Of a stretch of DNA of 64,000 bases, positions 24,157-34,900 are shown one piece after another. The notes under the pieces were generated by a model that worked only from the letters and a program-made list of their open reading frames with translations, was not told the origin of the DNA and made no database searches. The first letter of the stretch is position 1, and each line of letters begins with the position of its first letter. Source of the stretch: Phanerochaete sordida (Eukaryota > Basidiomycota > Agaricomycetes > Polyporales > Phanerochaetaceae); the NCBI GenBank assembly GCA_019973155.2, contig BPQB01000018.1, positions 434,001-498,000 on the forward strand, given 5' to 3'. A program made the position numbers and the translations under genes.

Positions 24157-24433
24157 CCGCTGTGTAGTTGTGTCAACTGTGTACTCATACCTGCTCATGC
24201 TTCTCTTCTTCGCTCTGCGCTCTTCCCCGGTAATGTCAATATTATAATAATACATTCATCGGTTTGCGAGTTCCTAGTCTACCGCGACAAATACAATACA
24301 GTGAAATAGTTACAACAACAACATAAGATGCGAAAACATAACGGCGACACGAGAGCGAAGGGACTAAGGCAAGATTAGAGATCCAGACGAGAGCGGCAAG
24401 ATAGCAAGAATAGCGGTAAGAGGTGAAGTAGAG

Positions 24434-25706
24434 CTAATGTTGCTCAGACATAGCGTACGGGTGGCGCACGAGTTCGTCGTAAAGGTCGGTTGGGAGGTCC
24501 CTGACGAGGGTGACAGCGATACCAATCACGGGGAGCGCTTCCAGGGGCGGGAAGGTTCTGAGAAGGCGCATCGGGCTGCCGAAATGTGAGTGAGGTCCGT
24601 GTAGGAGGCAGGCGGTGGCATACCTCGAGGATTTCATAACATCGTCGCGTATGAGAAGCAGCTGTGCAATTACACAGAGCACGTTGAGGTGGACGCCAAA
24701 TGCAAGTAGGAAATCCCAAAGTTGCAGGACCTGGTCTAGAGGTGGCGTACACGCGCACAACGTCAGGACGGCTGTAACAACGCGGATTCAGTATGCTGGC
24801 ACTCCGATTTCCAGCAATCAGGAAACGTACAAGGGAATGCATAAATCTCCGCGGAGAGGTTCTTGGACCGCAAGTAAGCGTATAGCTCCGGGTCCACAAT
24901 CTTCAAGCACCGATCAAGAAGCTAGAGCGAGAGCTGGCATCAGCCCAATCGTCTGGTCTCGTGAGGACTACTTACCTTGAGGCCGCGGTGAACGCCTTCC
25001 AGTGTTGGCTGGACATACAACGGACATGACTCCTCGATAAACTTGGCAAAGCAGAAGAACGCTTCGAGCTCGGAGGGCATAGTGTAGAGAAACGGCGCTG
25101 CGAGCACGTTCATGCCTTGCACGTACGTAAACCCGAGCTGTTGGTCTTCTTGTCGATCTGAGCGGATGTTAGGCACGGGGGAAAGCCACACGACTAATTC
25201 TGGCGCACCGTAGTTTCGCCAGACGAAGGCGTCAAGTAAGCGGACTAACATGTCTTCTCGGACGCGCTCCTTGAAGCCCTTGTCCGTGGCAAGTGTCCTT
25301 CGTGGTACACGGTCAATGATACAGGTGGAGAGTCAGGGTCAGCTCACTCACCGGAACGTATCGTTGCGAATCTTCTCCCTGACTTCGCACGGCCCCCTCC
25401 CGACATAGTCGAGGAATTCCTCGGCGGACACGTCCTGCACGCGCAGGAGAATCTTCCATATCCGGGGGCGCAGCGTCGGGTCCTAGCAGAGGAGAGCTGT
25501 TCAACTCTGGCATGAGGTCACAGGCCGGGGTCACGTACGACGGATGAGGGGATGCCGTCTACAAGGATGAGACGCCGCAGCTTCTTTATGGAGTCCTCTA
25601 CGTCTGCTGCTGGACGGTGTTTTGCGGCGGTGCGGGGCTGGTTGAGTATCTTGTTGAACGAGTGGGCCGTGGCGGCAGCAGCAGCTGATGCCGGAGAGGG
25701 AGACAT
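24434..25706 (-). CDS. BUB2: Mitotic checkpoint GTPase-activating protein BUB2 (Cdc16), TBC domain
   Basis: The GAP for the Tem1/Spg1 GTPase in the mitotic exit or septation initiation network, acting at spindle pole bodies. The N-terminus at 25706 is Ala/Ser-rich. The TBC domain carries the arginine-finger motif IRNDTFR (IxxDxxR) and the glutamine finger in FTYVQGMN, so it should be catalytically active. Characteristic Bub2 segments follow: LYAYLRSKNLSAEIYAFPSV, LTLCACTPPLDQVLQLWDF and LLRTFPPLEALPVIGIAVTLV, ending in ELVRHPYAMSEQH. The last segment (rate-limiting PxLYDxLVRHPY) is specific to Bub2 rather than other TBC proteins. The exon chain has about six introns and a normal length of about 330 residues. 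Confidence 0.93.
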
Positions 25707-25934
25707 GTTGAGCCTGCTTGGTTCGCGAAGGAGTTACACAGGCGCCTCCTCCCCGACGGCCTTGACCCAATCAAGGGGATCCGAAAACCTTAAGTCGCAG
25801 AACGGAGCGGGTGAAGCGCCTGCGCAGGACCCTGGACACCTCCCTTCGACACAAGTGAGAGGTGAACCGGTGAACGCTCCTCGGCGCGAGGTGATCGAGA
25901 GCAATGAGGTTTGGAGTACAAGTTTATACATGAA

Positions 25935-26931
25935 CTAGATTACAGGACCTGGATAGGTTAGTGGAGCATCTGCTGCTATTCTACCGAGTTCTTCTGAGGT
26001 AATAGCAAGAGTGTCTGCGAAAATCTGTGGTACAGTGGACGATATGCTACCCTTACTCGAGTCCCAGAACAGCGGATGGGCAACGCGGATGTGGTGAAAG
26101 ATGCTGAACTTCCAGTGAAATGCTCCTGCTGTCTGTGGACACAGTAGACACCGGATGGGGACATTAGTCGAAGGCATGCGAGCGGAAGAACGCTTCGCCT
26201 TGCCGAGGACGAAGTGGTGAGCTCGCGGACACGAGGAGCTGACTTCAGGATGTGTAGATGGCGGGAGGGCTGTCGTCGATAGGGATAAGACGCACCCGGG
26301 GCGACCGCAAAAGCCACATGCCGTCGATGGAATAGTCTGAAATATTGACAGCGGCGTTGAGCAATAAAACGGCATAATGATGAGTGTTGCGACGCACTAG
26401 CTCCTTGACGTTCTCGCTCACTCCCAGCAGGGCTCGCAGAACATGGCCGCCGACATGACTTCGAGCCTTCTCCGCTGTGAGCCGCTTGCCGCACTGGTAG
26501 CAGTTGATGTACGGTTCAGAGCCGCTTGCGCACCGAGATATCGTCCCTGCGGGCTGGGTATTGCCTGCGAGCGGCTGGCGGACGGACGAGGAAAGGGCGG
26601 GTTGACCAAACAGTGTCCGACGTTGAGCGTCGGCTGCCGCGCGCTCCGCCGAGGCGGTTTGTCTCCCCACGAGACGCGCACATTTCGCGGAGCGGAGATG
26701 TTTCTTGTAGTGCCACTGAGACCTGCCTGACGTCCTTACGATGTCGCCACATCGCTCGCATTCGACAGATGTGTACTTCGGCGTAGGATGGCTCTGGTAT
26801 TGGCCCCGCGTTGGCTCAGACTCAGGCTGGGATGTCGAGAATGGCAAATGCGGTCGATGTAGGAGAGTGGATGGACGGGCATTTGTGGGAAGACATCTGT
26901 TGGAGTGTTGGCTGGAGGAGGAGGAATGCAT
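25935..26931 (-). CDS. Orphan zinc-finger protein with C2H2-like modules (Agaricomycete-type)
   Basis: Not recognised by function. The chain starts near 26931 with a Ser/Pro-rich leader, then shows spaced zinc-binding pairs. The first is CERCGDIVRTSGRSQWHYKKH, a C2H2-like finger. The second is CYQCGKRLTAEKARSHVGGH, another CxxC...HxxxH. After an intron (about 26400 to 26343) come CGFCGRPGC and the block MPSTNVPIRCLLC, then FHWKFSIFHHIRVAHP. The arrangement of CGFCG, a Ser/Ser-Cys-Pro segment, TNVPIxCxLC and WKxxxxxHIxxxHP recurs in Agaricomycete proteins of unknown function. It may be a domesticated or transposon-linked DNA-binding protein. The 5' end could extend upstream toward 27182. A normal stop is at 25935. 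Confidence 0.55.
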
Positions 26932-27360
26932 CCACGGTCTCTTCGAGCGAGCGAAGCGATGACGCCAAGGCGCGAATCCGGGTGTCCTGCGAACTCTCGA
27001 GACCTCAGATCAGAGACACCGCGCGCCGACTGTAGGGTTTCGCTGCAAGATGGGCCGACGTAGTCGATACGAGGGCTGAGGCACGATGTAGAGGAAGTCA
27101 ATCCCGCCGACTCGCTGTCGCGGACGTCCTGAGAACCCGCAATCTGTGCGTTGATGGCAGACTGCACGCTCTGTCCAATCACCGACCACCATCACCACGG
27201 ACTGCCAGTAGGACCCCGGAGACTAGAGAACAATTGAAAGACGACCCCTCTGTGGCGAGATTTCAGATCTCTGGACCCCCTTGGACCCAATTGGGCCCGC
27301 TGCACAGCCAGCTTCAACTCGCGTTCGCGCTCACCGCGTCCCGCCGCCGAGCTCGCTGCG
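26932..27360. other. Divergent region between the zinc-finger orphan and the AP-4 epsilon gene
   Basis: 429 bases. It may contain a first exon of the orphan: an open frame at 26736-27182 on the minus strand begins MIGQSVQSAINAQ. The part from about 27230 to 27360 serves as the AP-4 promoter and 5' leader. No repeat seen. Confidence 0.35.
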
Positions 27361-30300
27361 ATGGACATCCCCTTCATATCCTCTGGCGCGTTGAGCAGAG
27401 CACACTATGCGCTCGTGCGCAAGGTCGAAATCGCTGCGTCGCCCTCGGAGGCGGACCAGCACCTACTCGCTGAAGTGGAGCATGTGCGCGACCGTCTGAC
27501 ACGGTCAGCATCCTCAGCGGTCAGCAGAGTCTCACTTGGTACCGTACACGAACCCTCATGCTTGTATGCTGTAACAGAGACAAGTCAAAGAGTGCCTCGT
27601 CATCTTGTTGTACTGTTCCATGAATTCCATGGGTCCTTTGCCGGACGTGGAGTTCGCGCTACCGCACGCCTTGAACCTGGCCGAAGCAGGCCACACTGTT
27701 CAAGACAAGCGAATTGGTACACAGCATGCATCTCACATCCGAAAAACCCAGCTGACGGCGCGCAGGTTACCTCTACTGCGCGGAAATGATGCCCAAGTCG
27801 CATGAGCTCCAGCTGATGCTCGTGAACACGTTACGCAAGGTAGGGCATAGTGATACGACCCTACTCGCTTCCGCGATACTGATAAACTGTTAGGATCTAG
27901 AGTCCCCAGACATAGCACATATATGCCTTGCGCTGGACGTCCTCATACAAGTCCCGTCTGAAGACGTCATCCCAGCCGTAAGAGAACGACTGCAGGACCT
28001 GCTCTCGCACAACTCGTCAGTATGTACCACCAGGACCCGATATTGTGCTTCTTTTGACACGGCGCCACAGGTCACATATTCGTAGGCGTGTGTTGCTTGC
28101 GTTCCGTTCGCTCGGAGTCTACGAGAACAGCATATTGCAGGACGTGGTCAAGAAGATGAGGCAGCGATTGGAAGACCCCGATCCTGCTGTAGCGTGCGCT
28201 GCTCTTGCAGTCAGTATCAAGCTGCTTGAGGTGAATATCCTCTTGCTTCCCGCACCTGCTGGGGGTTAACTCGCTCTACAGGCAGGCATCATGTCGGCGG
28301 ACAGATTTCGTCCTATACTACTCAAGCGGCTCAAAGAGGCGTGGAAGGTGTATCAAGACGGTGGTTTGCACCTGTTGCTCCTCAGCGTACTTCAGGTACT
28401 GAGAGTCGTTAGGTAAGATCTCAGCCAGGTCCCTAAATGCATCTACTCATGAGCTTTAGACCGTGTTTCAAGAGTTTGCTCCTGATATCAGAGATCTTGA
28501 CCGGTTGCGTTCGGTTGACGCATGCAAATGGTGAGATATGTTTTGTCATGTTCCACTCCAGTGCTTCGAGATTCACTCCTCAACAGCGGTCATATATCAG
28601 TGCTTCCAAGTTCTTGCTTGTAGTGACGCTCACGCGCTATTGGAAGCCCAAGAATCTGCTGGCGTGCCTTTCGTGGGCAGAATACGCCATCTGCTGGTTT
28701 CCGAGGATGTGAACGACGTCTACCTCTTCGTCTCATGCTTGGATTATCTGGAGGCCTCGTTATGGGCAGGGACTAATCCAGATACTGCTTCAGTACTTGA
28801 AGCATGGGAGGTTGAGCGAGTCATGCAACTCTTGGATTCCCAGGATTCGACGCTCCGCAGAAAGGCGAGTAATCAGTTCAATACTATCATGCCAGAAACC
28901 GCTGACAAAGGGCGATCAGACGCTAAGCGTGCTCCGGAAAGTCGACTACAACATCGTTGAGTCGTTCTATGGCCAGCTACTTCAAGCTTCGAGCTCGCTC
29001 TCCGGACCTCCAGAGCAGGAAGAAGCGGTTTCAAGGCTACTGGAGGTCATAAGCCTCTTGTATGCAGACAGCGGAGAGAGCTATGCCCAGCATCTGCAGA
29101 AAATTGTCGAGGTTGTAGAAACCGCCGTCATAGACGTCAAGCCGCACGTTTTACAGACAGCGGTAGAGGACGTTTTGACCAAGTTCCGTCTAGGTAAGGT
29201 TCTAACGTCTAGTGCCTTGTGGGGTACTCACAGAGTCTCTAGCCAGCGCCGAGTTTCGGAGCGGGGCCATCGGCGTACTTGCAGCATCACTACAGTTGGC
29301 AGACGACGGCAAGACACTTGGGCCGACTATGACAGTCATTCTACCCGCTGTACTTTGCGAGTATCTGGACTTGTCTCCACTGTCACCAGTCGAGGCGATG
29401 AAAAGACTATCGTCGCTTCTACCTACGCATAGTGGTTTGTCTTACAATTTCCACATACTCGCAGCATTGCCACTGAAATTCCTTCGCAGCTTCCATCCAA
29501 GATGTGATCCTACTTGCGTTACTCAGGATAGCTTCCGGTGCAGAGCAAATTCCGGACAGCGTACTGGGAATCGTGGGCAAGATTCGCGAACAAGGAGGGA
29601 GACATATCAAACGGCGCTGCGACCAATTTATCCGCATATCCCAATCCACGGCTGCGCTGCATACCATCCTGTCACAAGCCAAGTCCTACTCGGTTGGTAT
29701 CCCTCTTACTGCACGCGCGCAGCGGACTGACTCCTGCGCAGCTTCCGGACATCCTGGTGGCACTGGAAAGCTATGAGGCAAGCCCCGACGCCCACGCCAC
29801 CGGCTCGTCCAGAGCAGAGGGCACAACCTCGCCCGACCGCCCGTCATCCCGTGCGTCCTCGCGGGCGTCGCACACCGCAGGCAAGCTCCGCTACAAAGCC
29901 TACGACGCGCCGCGCGCCACGCCACGCCTGCGCGCACACCCTGGGAGCCCGGCACTGTCCGCGCACTCCGACAGCGGCAGCTCGCGGTTCGTCGGGCAGG
30001 ATGCGGACGACGCCTTGGCGAGGACGATCACCGCGGGCGACCTCGCGCTGGCGGGCGGGCAAATCGAGCTCCAGGAACTGGGAAAGAGCGCGGTCGAGAC
30101 GAGCCCGTCGCTCACGTCGGCGATGCAGGCGCTGAGCATGAAGAAGGACGAAAAGGCATGTCTCGACGTCCCATTTTTGTTCTTTGTCAAGGCTGATCAA
30201 GCAAGCAGCTGCTACCGGTTCCCGAGACTGACCTGATTGCGCTGGAGTCGCCGTTCATCTCGGACCCCCCAGCTGTGTCCCAGTCTCAGGCTTCCAGCGT

Positions 30301-30670
30301 CGCAGAAGAGGACTTCGAGGCGGCGTGGGACCGGCTGCAGCACGGCAACCTGCGTGGCTGGTGCGACTCCCCCATAGATGTGGTCGTGCGCCGGTTGCAA
30401 AGTTTGCAGAGGAAGATGCGAGTCACGCCGGCTGACGAAGCTCCGTTCCAAGGTTTGTCGTGTCCCAGGTGATAGGAAGGGCGCACGCTGAATGCAATTC
30501 CAGGCGATCTGAAGATATTCATCCCTTCCGAAGATGCAAGTTCCGCACGCAAGGAAGGTTTGGCCACTCTACGCCTTCGCGAAGGCGAAGAGGAGAGCTG
30601 CCTTTGGCATCTACGCTGCGAGGATGGAGATCTCAGGGCCTCTATTCGGACTCTTCTCACTGATGCCTGA
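27361..30670 (+). CDS. AP-4 adaptor complex epsilon-like large subunit (adaptin)
   Basis: A large adaptin that would form the trunk of a trans-Golgi adaptor complex. The N-terminal alpha-solenoid begins at ATG 27361 (MDIPFISSGALSRAHYAL). Successive exons carry VKECLVILLYCSMN, KRIGYLYCAEMMPKSHELQLML, VNTLRKDLESPDIAHICLALD, VIPAVRERLQDLL and HIRRRVLLAFRSLGVYEN. The VIPAV motif and the helix following VNTLRKDL are closer to AP-4 epsilon than to AP-1 gamma, AP-2 alpha or AP-3 delta. From about 29760 a Ser/Pro/Arg-rich hinge follows. The end (about 30240-30670) is a short domain with WDRLQHGNLRGWCDSPIDVV and VTPADEAPFQG, finishing at TLLTDA. About 15 introns. A classic long ear domain is not obvious. 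The epsilon call is by motif memory. Confidence 0.75.
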
Positions 30671-30741
30671 CGGCGCCGACTTCGATGAGATGACTAGAAT
30701 TGCATTATGTGTACAATATACCCTGCGTATGATGAAGTTGT

Positions 30742-32777
30742 CTATCTTGATTGCACGTAGTCGTCGATCTTCAACAGGAGGCAGACGGTCTCGGTGGAGA
30801 GCTCGATCGCGCTCGTCGAGACCAGCAGAGGCTGAACCACGTCTTCCTCGAGGATGTTCGAGATGAGGCCCTGCAAGCGGTATGTCAGTAAGCCCGGGTT
30901 ATCATCAAGGCTTCTGGAAGCTGACCTTGCGGATATTGATACCTGCGTTGCGCTCGCCCATCGCGTGCCTGTTGCGTAGCTCCGTGACAATGGCAATCGG
31001 ATTCAGGCCAGCATTCTCTGCGAGGGTTGTAGGGATAACCTCCAGGGCATCCGCGTAAGCCTGGAAGCAGTACGCCTCCATACCCTTCAGGGTGTGGGCG
31101 TACTGAGACAACAGGCGGGAGATGTGAATCTCGGGCGCGCCACCGCCAGCAATGAGTGCCCTGAAATGAATCATTACTCTCAGTATCTCGAGCTCGCTCC
31201 ATGAGCGTAGGCAGCATACCGCTTCTTAACAAGGCAGCGAACGACGCAAAGCGCGTCGTGAAGGGAACGCTCAGACTCCTCCAGCACCAGACTGTTCGCA
31301 CCGGTGGCAAGGATGCTAACCGTGCGGCCGGGGTTCTTGACACCAGTGACGCGGACGACCTTAACGTCATTGTTGTTGGTCTCCTCTACGAGGTCAGCGT
31401 AGCCGAGCTTATCCTCGGTGAAAGCATCGATGTCGGCAATGGGCTTGCATCCCAAGCTCTTTGACAAGAACTCGATCTCATCGCGCTCGACATCCTTCAC
31501 AACGAGGATGTTCAGACGCTTCAAGAACGTCAACGAAGTGTCGTCTACGGCATCGCGCAGGATAGACTTCTGGATCAGGAGGACGTTGCAGTTTGCCTTC
31601 TTGATCTTTTTGCAGAGGTTCAAGAGGTATTGGCGACCCTCCTTGATGACCTTGTCCATCTGGCGATAGTCGTTGATGATGACGGTGTTGTCCATCTGAA
31701 CATCGAGGTCAGACGGCTACACTCAAAATCATGGACATTATAATTTACGCACGTCTGGCTTGGGTGCACTGAGCTGGAACTGGATGATACCGATCTTCGC
31801 TTTCTCCACGCGCGTAGGTCCACCAGCAGCGACCACAACATTTTGGTTGAGAACCACACCATCAACGAGCTCGGTGTCCTCGATGGTGCCACCGACCTTC
31901 TTGACGATGCGGATGTCACGGAGGTCGACGTTCGCGGACGTCGGGGTGACAAGACGCGTCACTGCTTGGACAGCGATGGGAGCAAGGGTGGAGGAATATT
32001 GGGACACGATCTGCTTCAAGGTTAATTATGTCTCGCGTTGATTCGTGGTGTACGCGCCTTTGAGTTGAGGGACGTTGTCGCTGCACGAAGCAGAGCAGAC
32101 TTGTCCTTGAGGTCTATTGGTGTAGAAAGTTCTTCAAGGTACTCAACCGCCTTCGCAGACGCTTTGAGGAACGACTCTGCAATGATGGTAGGGTGCAGGC
32201 CTTTCTGCAGCATCCTCTCTGCAGCACCAAGGAAGCTTCCGGCAAGCACGACAACAGAGGTTGTGCCATCACCTGCTTCAATGTCCTGAGCAGCTGAGAG
32301 ATCGACAAGCTGTCGGAGCATTGTCAGCACAGCATATTACTGAGCTTCACGTTTACGCACCATCTTTGCGGCAGGGTGCAGAGCCTGGATGCTCTTCAAG
32401 ATAGTCGCGCCATCGTTGGTAATGATGACCTCTCCCTTCGGTGTTTGGATCTGCGTACTAATTAGCATCCTGCTGCTGGCATAATAAGCAGCCTGCGCAC
32501 CATCTTGTCCATACCCCTAGGTCCCAGAGACGTCCGCACGGCGTCACTGATGGCTACATAGCGCAATATAAGCCCTTGTCCTCCATGTCGCGCACTGCTG
32601 CACACGCACCCTTCGCGGCCACCATGTTGGACAGGCGGACCTCCATGGGCTTGCCCTGCAAAGACGCGTTTAGCTCAGGCTTTTTGCGGCGATTGAAGCC
32701 TGACATGCCTTGTCATTAAAGGCGCTGTTCGCTCCTGACGAGCCGGAGGTAGCAGGGACTGCCGAACGAGCAGCCAT
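30742..32777 (-). CDS. CCT4: T-complex protein 1 subunit delta (CCT4)
   Basis: One of eight subunits of the cytosolic chaperonin TRiC/CCT, which folds actin, tubulin and other proteins. It starts at 32777 ([17 protein letters not shown]). The apical and equatorial hallmarks follow: [26 protein letters not shown], the nucleotide-binding [12 protein letters not shown], and [25 protein letters not shown]. The intermediate region has [18 protein letters not shown]. The final section contains [14 protein letters not shown] and [12 protein letters not shown] and ends with [12 protein letters not shown]. The sequence [12 protein letters not shown] and [10 protein letters not shown] are specific to the delta subunit. 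About eight introns; overall length near 530 residues is normal. The stop lies 71 bases from the AP-4 stop. Confidence 0.96.
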
Positions 32778-33044
32778 AGTAAAAGTGAAGAGGTATGCGA
32801 GATCTCGACTGTCGAAACTCGAAGAGCGTGCCAGACGACGCTACTCCGGCGTCTACTATTTTCTTACCTCCGAATGAAGGGTTGTTACAGCGGAAGCTTA
32901 CCGCCTTTCACGGTTCTTCTTACTATCTGATTACATCATCCTTACCGCAATGATAATAAGATCCAATAGACGCCGGGACGCGTCATTACAGACCGAACAC
33001 GCTCTTGCACGCCGCACTCATCTCTACCACACCTCAACACCATC
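32778..33044. promoter_or_regulatory. Shared divergent promoter of CCT4 and UFD1
   Basis: 267 bases between the two ATGs. Both genes act in protein quality control (folding and ubiquitin-dependent extraction). AT-richer sequence at about 32855-32960 may hold the core elements. Co-regulation is an inference from layout. Confidence 0.4.
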
Positions 33045-34777
33045 ATGGATTTCGTGCGTGCATGCACCGTACCTACTGGCTGCTCTATATCTGACCGCAT
33101 GAATTTACAGCCTGGCTTCCCTGGAGGCACCGCGGGCCTTTTCGCCCAGCTGTAGGTGTCTCCCAGTGCCAGTGCATAGGGAAGCTTACACTGTCTATAT
33201 TCAGAGGATTCGGAGGAGGCATTCCTCAACATGCGGGGAGACCAAACCCAAGATCGTATGACGAATACTTCAAGGCTTACAGTGTCGCGATGCTACCAGG
33301 AAAGGAGCGGGAGAACGTGAGCTACGGCGGAAAGAGTGCGTAATGCCTGCATGCCTCCTTTTCGTCTCTCTAATCGCCTGCGTAGTAATTATGCCGCCAT
33401 CCGCGCTGGCTAGGCTAACGCAACTCGACCTCGAGTCCCCCTGGATGTTCAAGCTCAGCAATCCCGCGAATCCAGCCGCGTCTACACATAGTGGTGTCCT
33501 CGAGTTCATCGCGGAGGAAGGTGTCGTCCACCTCCCACATTGGATGATGAAGACACTACGCCTCGACGAAGGCGATCCCATCCGGGTTACTGGATGCGAG
33601 CTGCTGAAGGGCAAATTTGTGAAGCTGCAAGCACAGACCGTCGACTTCCTCGAGATTTCGGACCCCAAAGCCGTGTAAGTACTATCCAAGAAACTAGGAC
33701 AGTCCATATACTGAACATTCTGTCTGTAGTCTCGAACAAGCTCTTCGTCATTTCTCTTGCTTGACACAAGGGGATATCATCGAGATCTCATACAACACGA
33801 TCAAGTTCGGGCTGCTAGTAATGGAAACCCAGCCAGGCGGCGAAGGCATCTCCGTGCTAGATACGGACCTGGAAGTGGACTTCGCTGCACCAGTTGGCTA
33901 TGTCGAACCTGAGCGGCCCAAACCACCTCCCCCGACAACCATGGCGAGCAAACTGCAGATCGACGTCAACGCGTCCACGCCGACTTCTTCGCGCCCTGGG
34001 TCAGCGCTGGGAGGCACATTTAACGTTGGAGGCAAGGCAGGAGTCAGCAAGGAAGGCGAACGGTGGGAGGCCTTCAAAGGTAAGGGCGAAACTCTTGGCG
34101 GCCGCAAAACGAAGGGCAAGGGTATCAGTCACCGCAAGGCTGAAGAGATTGCAGAAGGCAGCAAGATCATTCGGTCAGAGTGCGTGTTCTCGCGTTCACC
34201 GTGGTGTCTGGGCGCGCAGCTGACGCCTCCTGATATAGCAACCACCGAGTCGTCACGACAGATAGCCTGGAAGCAGGAGCGTCTGCTCCCGCCCCGCTAA
34301 ACCTCCCCTTCGGCCAACTGTTCTTCGGATTTAACATCCCTCCGTACAAGCCAGACGAGAAGGCGAAGGAAGCACCAAAGTCTCCAGTATGCTGCCCATG
34401 TCTGCCCGGTCTTGCAGCCATTTTAACCTCTCTTTAAGCAGCCAGCCGCTTTCGGTGGCTCTGGCAACACCCTCACTGGGCGCTCAACAGGGTCCTCGAG
34501 CGCAAATGCGAAGGGTAAGGCCAGGGAAGAGCCGCCGGCGGCGGAGAGCGCACATTCGTGGGGCACCAGCGGGAACACGCTGAGTGCGCGTGCTCCAGCA
34601 CCTGCGGCGAGCAACCCTGCGGCAGTCGGTGCTGGGGGCGCCAGCGTCCCTGTTGCTCGCAGACCCACTGGCGGAGGAACACAAGAGTCACCACTAGTCA
34701 TCGATGACGATGACGGTGATTACTACGATGACGGGATGGACGAGGGAGAGGACTATATGGACTACGACAGCGACTGA
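33045..34777 (+). CDS. UFD1: Ubiquitin fusion degradation protein 1 (UFD1)
   Basis: The cofactor that, with Npl4, links Cdc48/p97 to ubiquitylated substrates for extraction from membranes and complexes. A tiny first exon (MDF) is followed by PGFPGGTAGLFAQL and a Gly-rich stretch, as in other fungi. The Ufd1 double-psi barrel follows: YDEYFKAYSVAMLPGKERENVSYGGK, then IMPPSALARLTQLDLESPWMFKL, LEFIAEEGVVHLPHWMM and LEQALRHFSCLTQGDIIEI. Those motifs are diagnostic. The second half is low-complexity with GKGISHRKAEEIAEGSKIIRS, PFGQLFFGFNIPPYKP and a strongly acidic end (DDDDGDYYDDGMDEGEDYMDYDSD, partly). The stop is at 34775-34777. About six introns. The Cdc48-binding SHP-like box cannot be placed with confidence. 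Confidence 0.95.
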
Positions 34778-34900
34778 GACCGTCTTGTTCGGCTGCAGAG
34801 GCCTGCGCCACGATGTTTGTATCTCCAGGCAGGCGTGTATCCTTGTATAATATAGATAGTACGAGACATATGGAGGAGGAGCGGTGCACATTAATACCGA

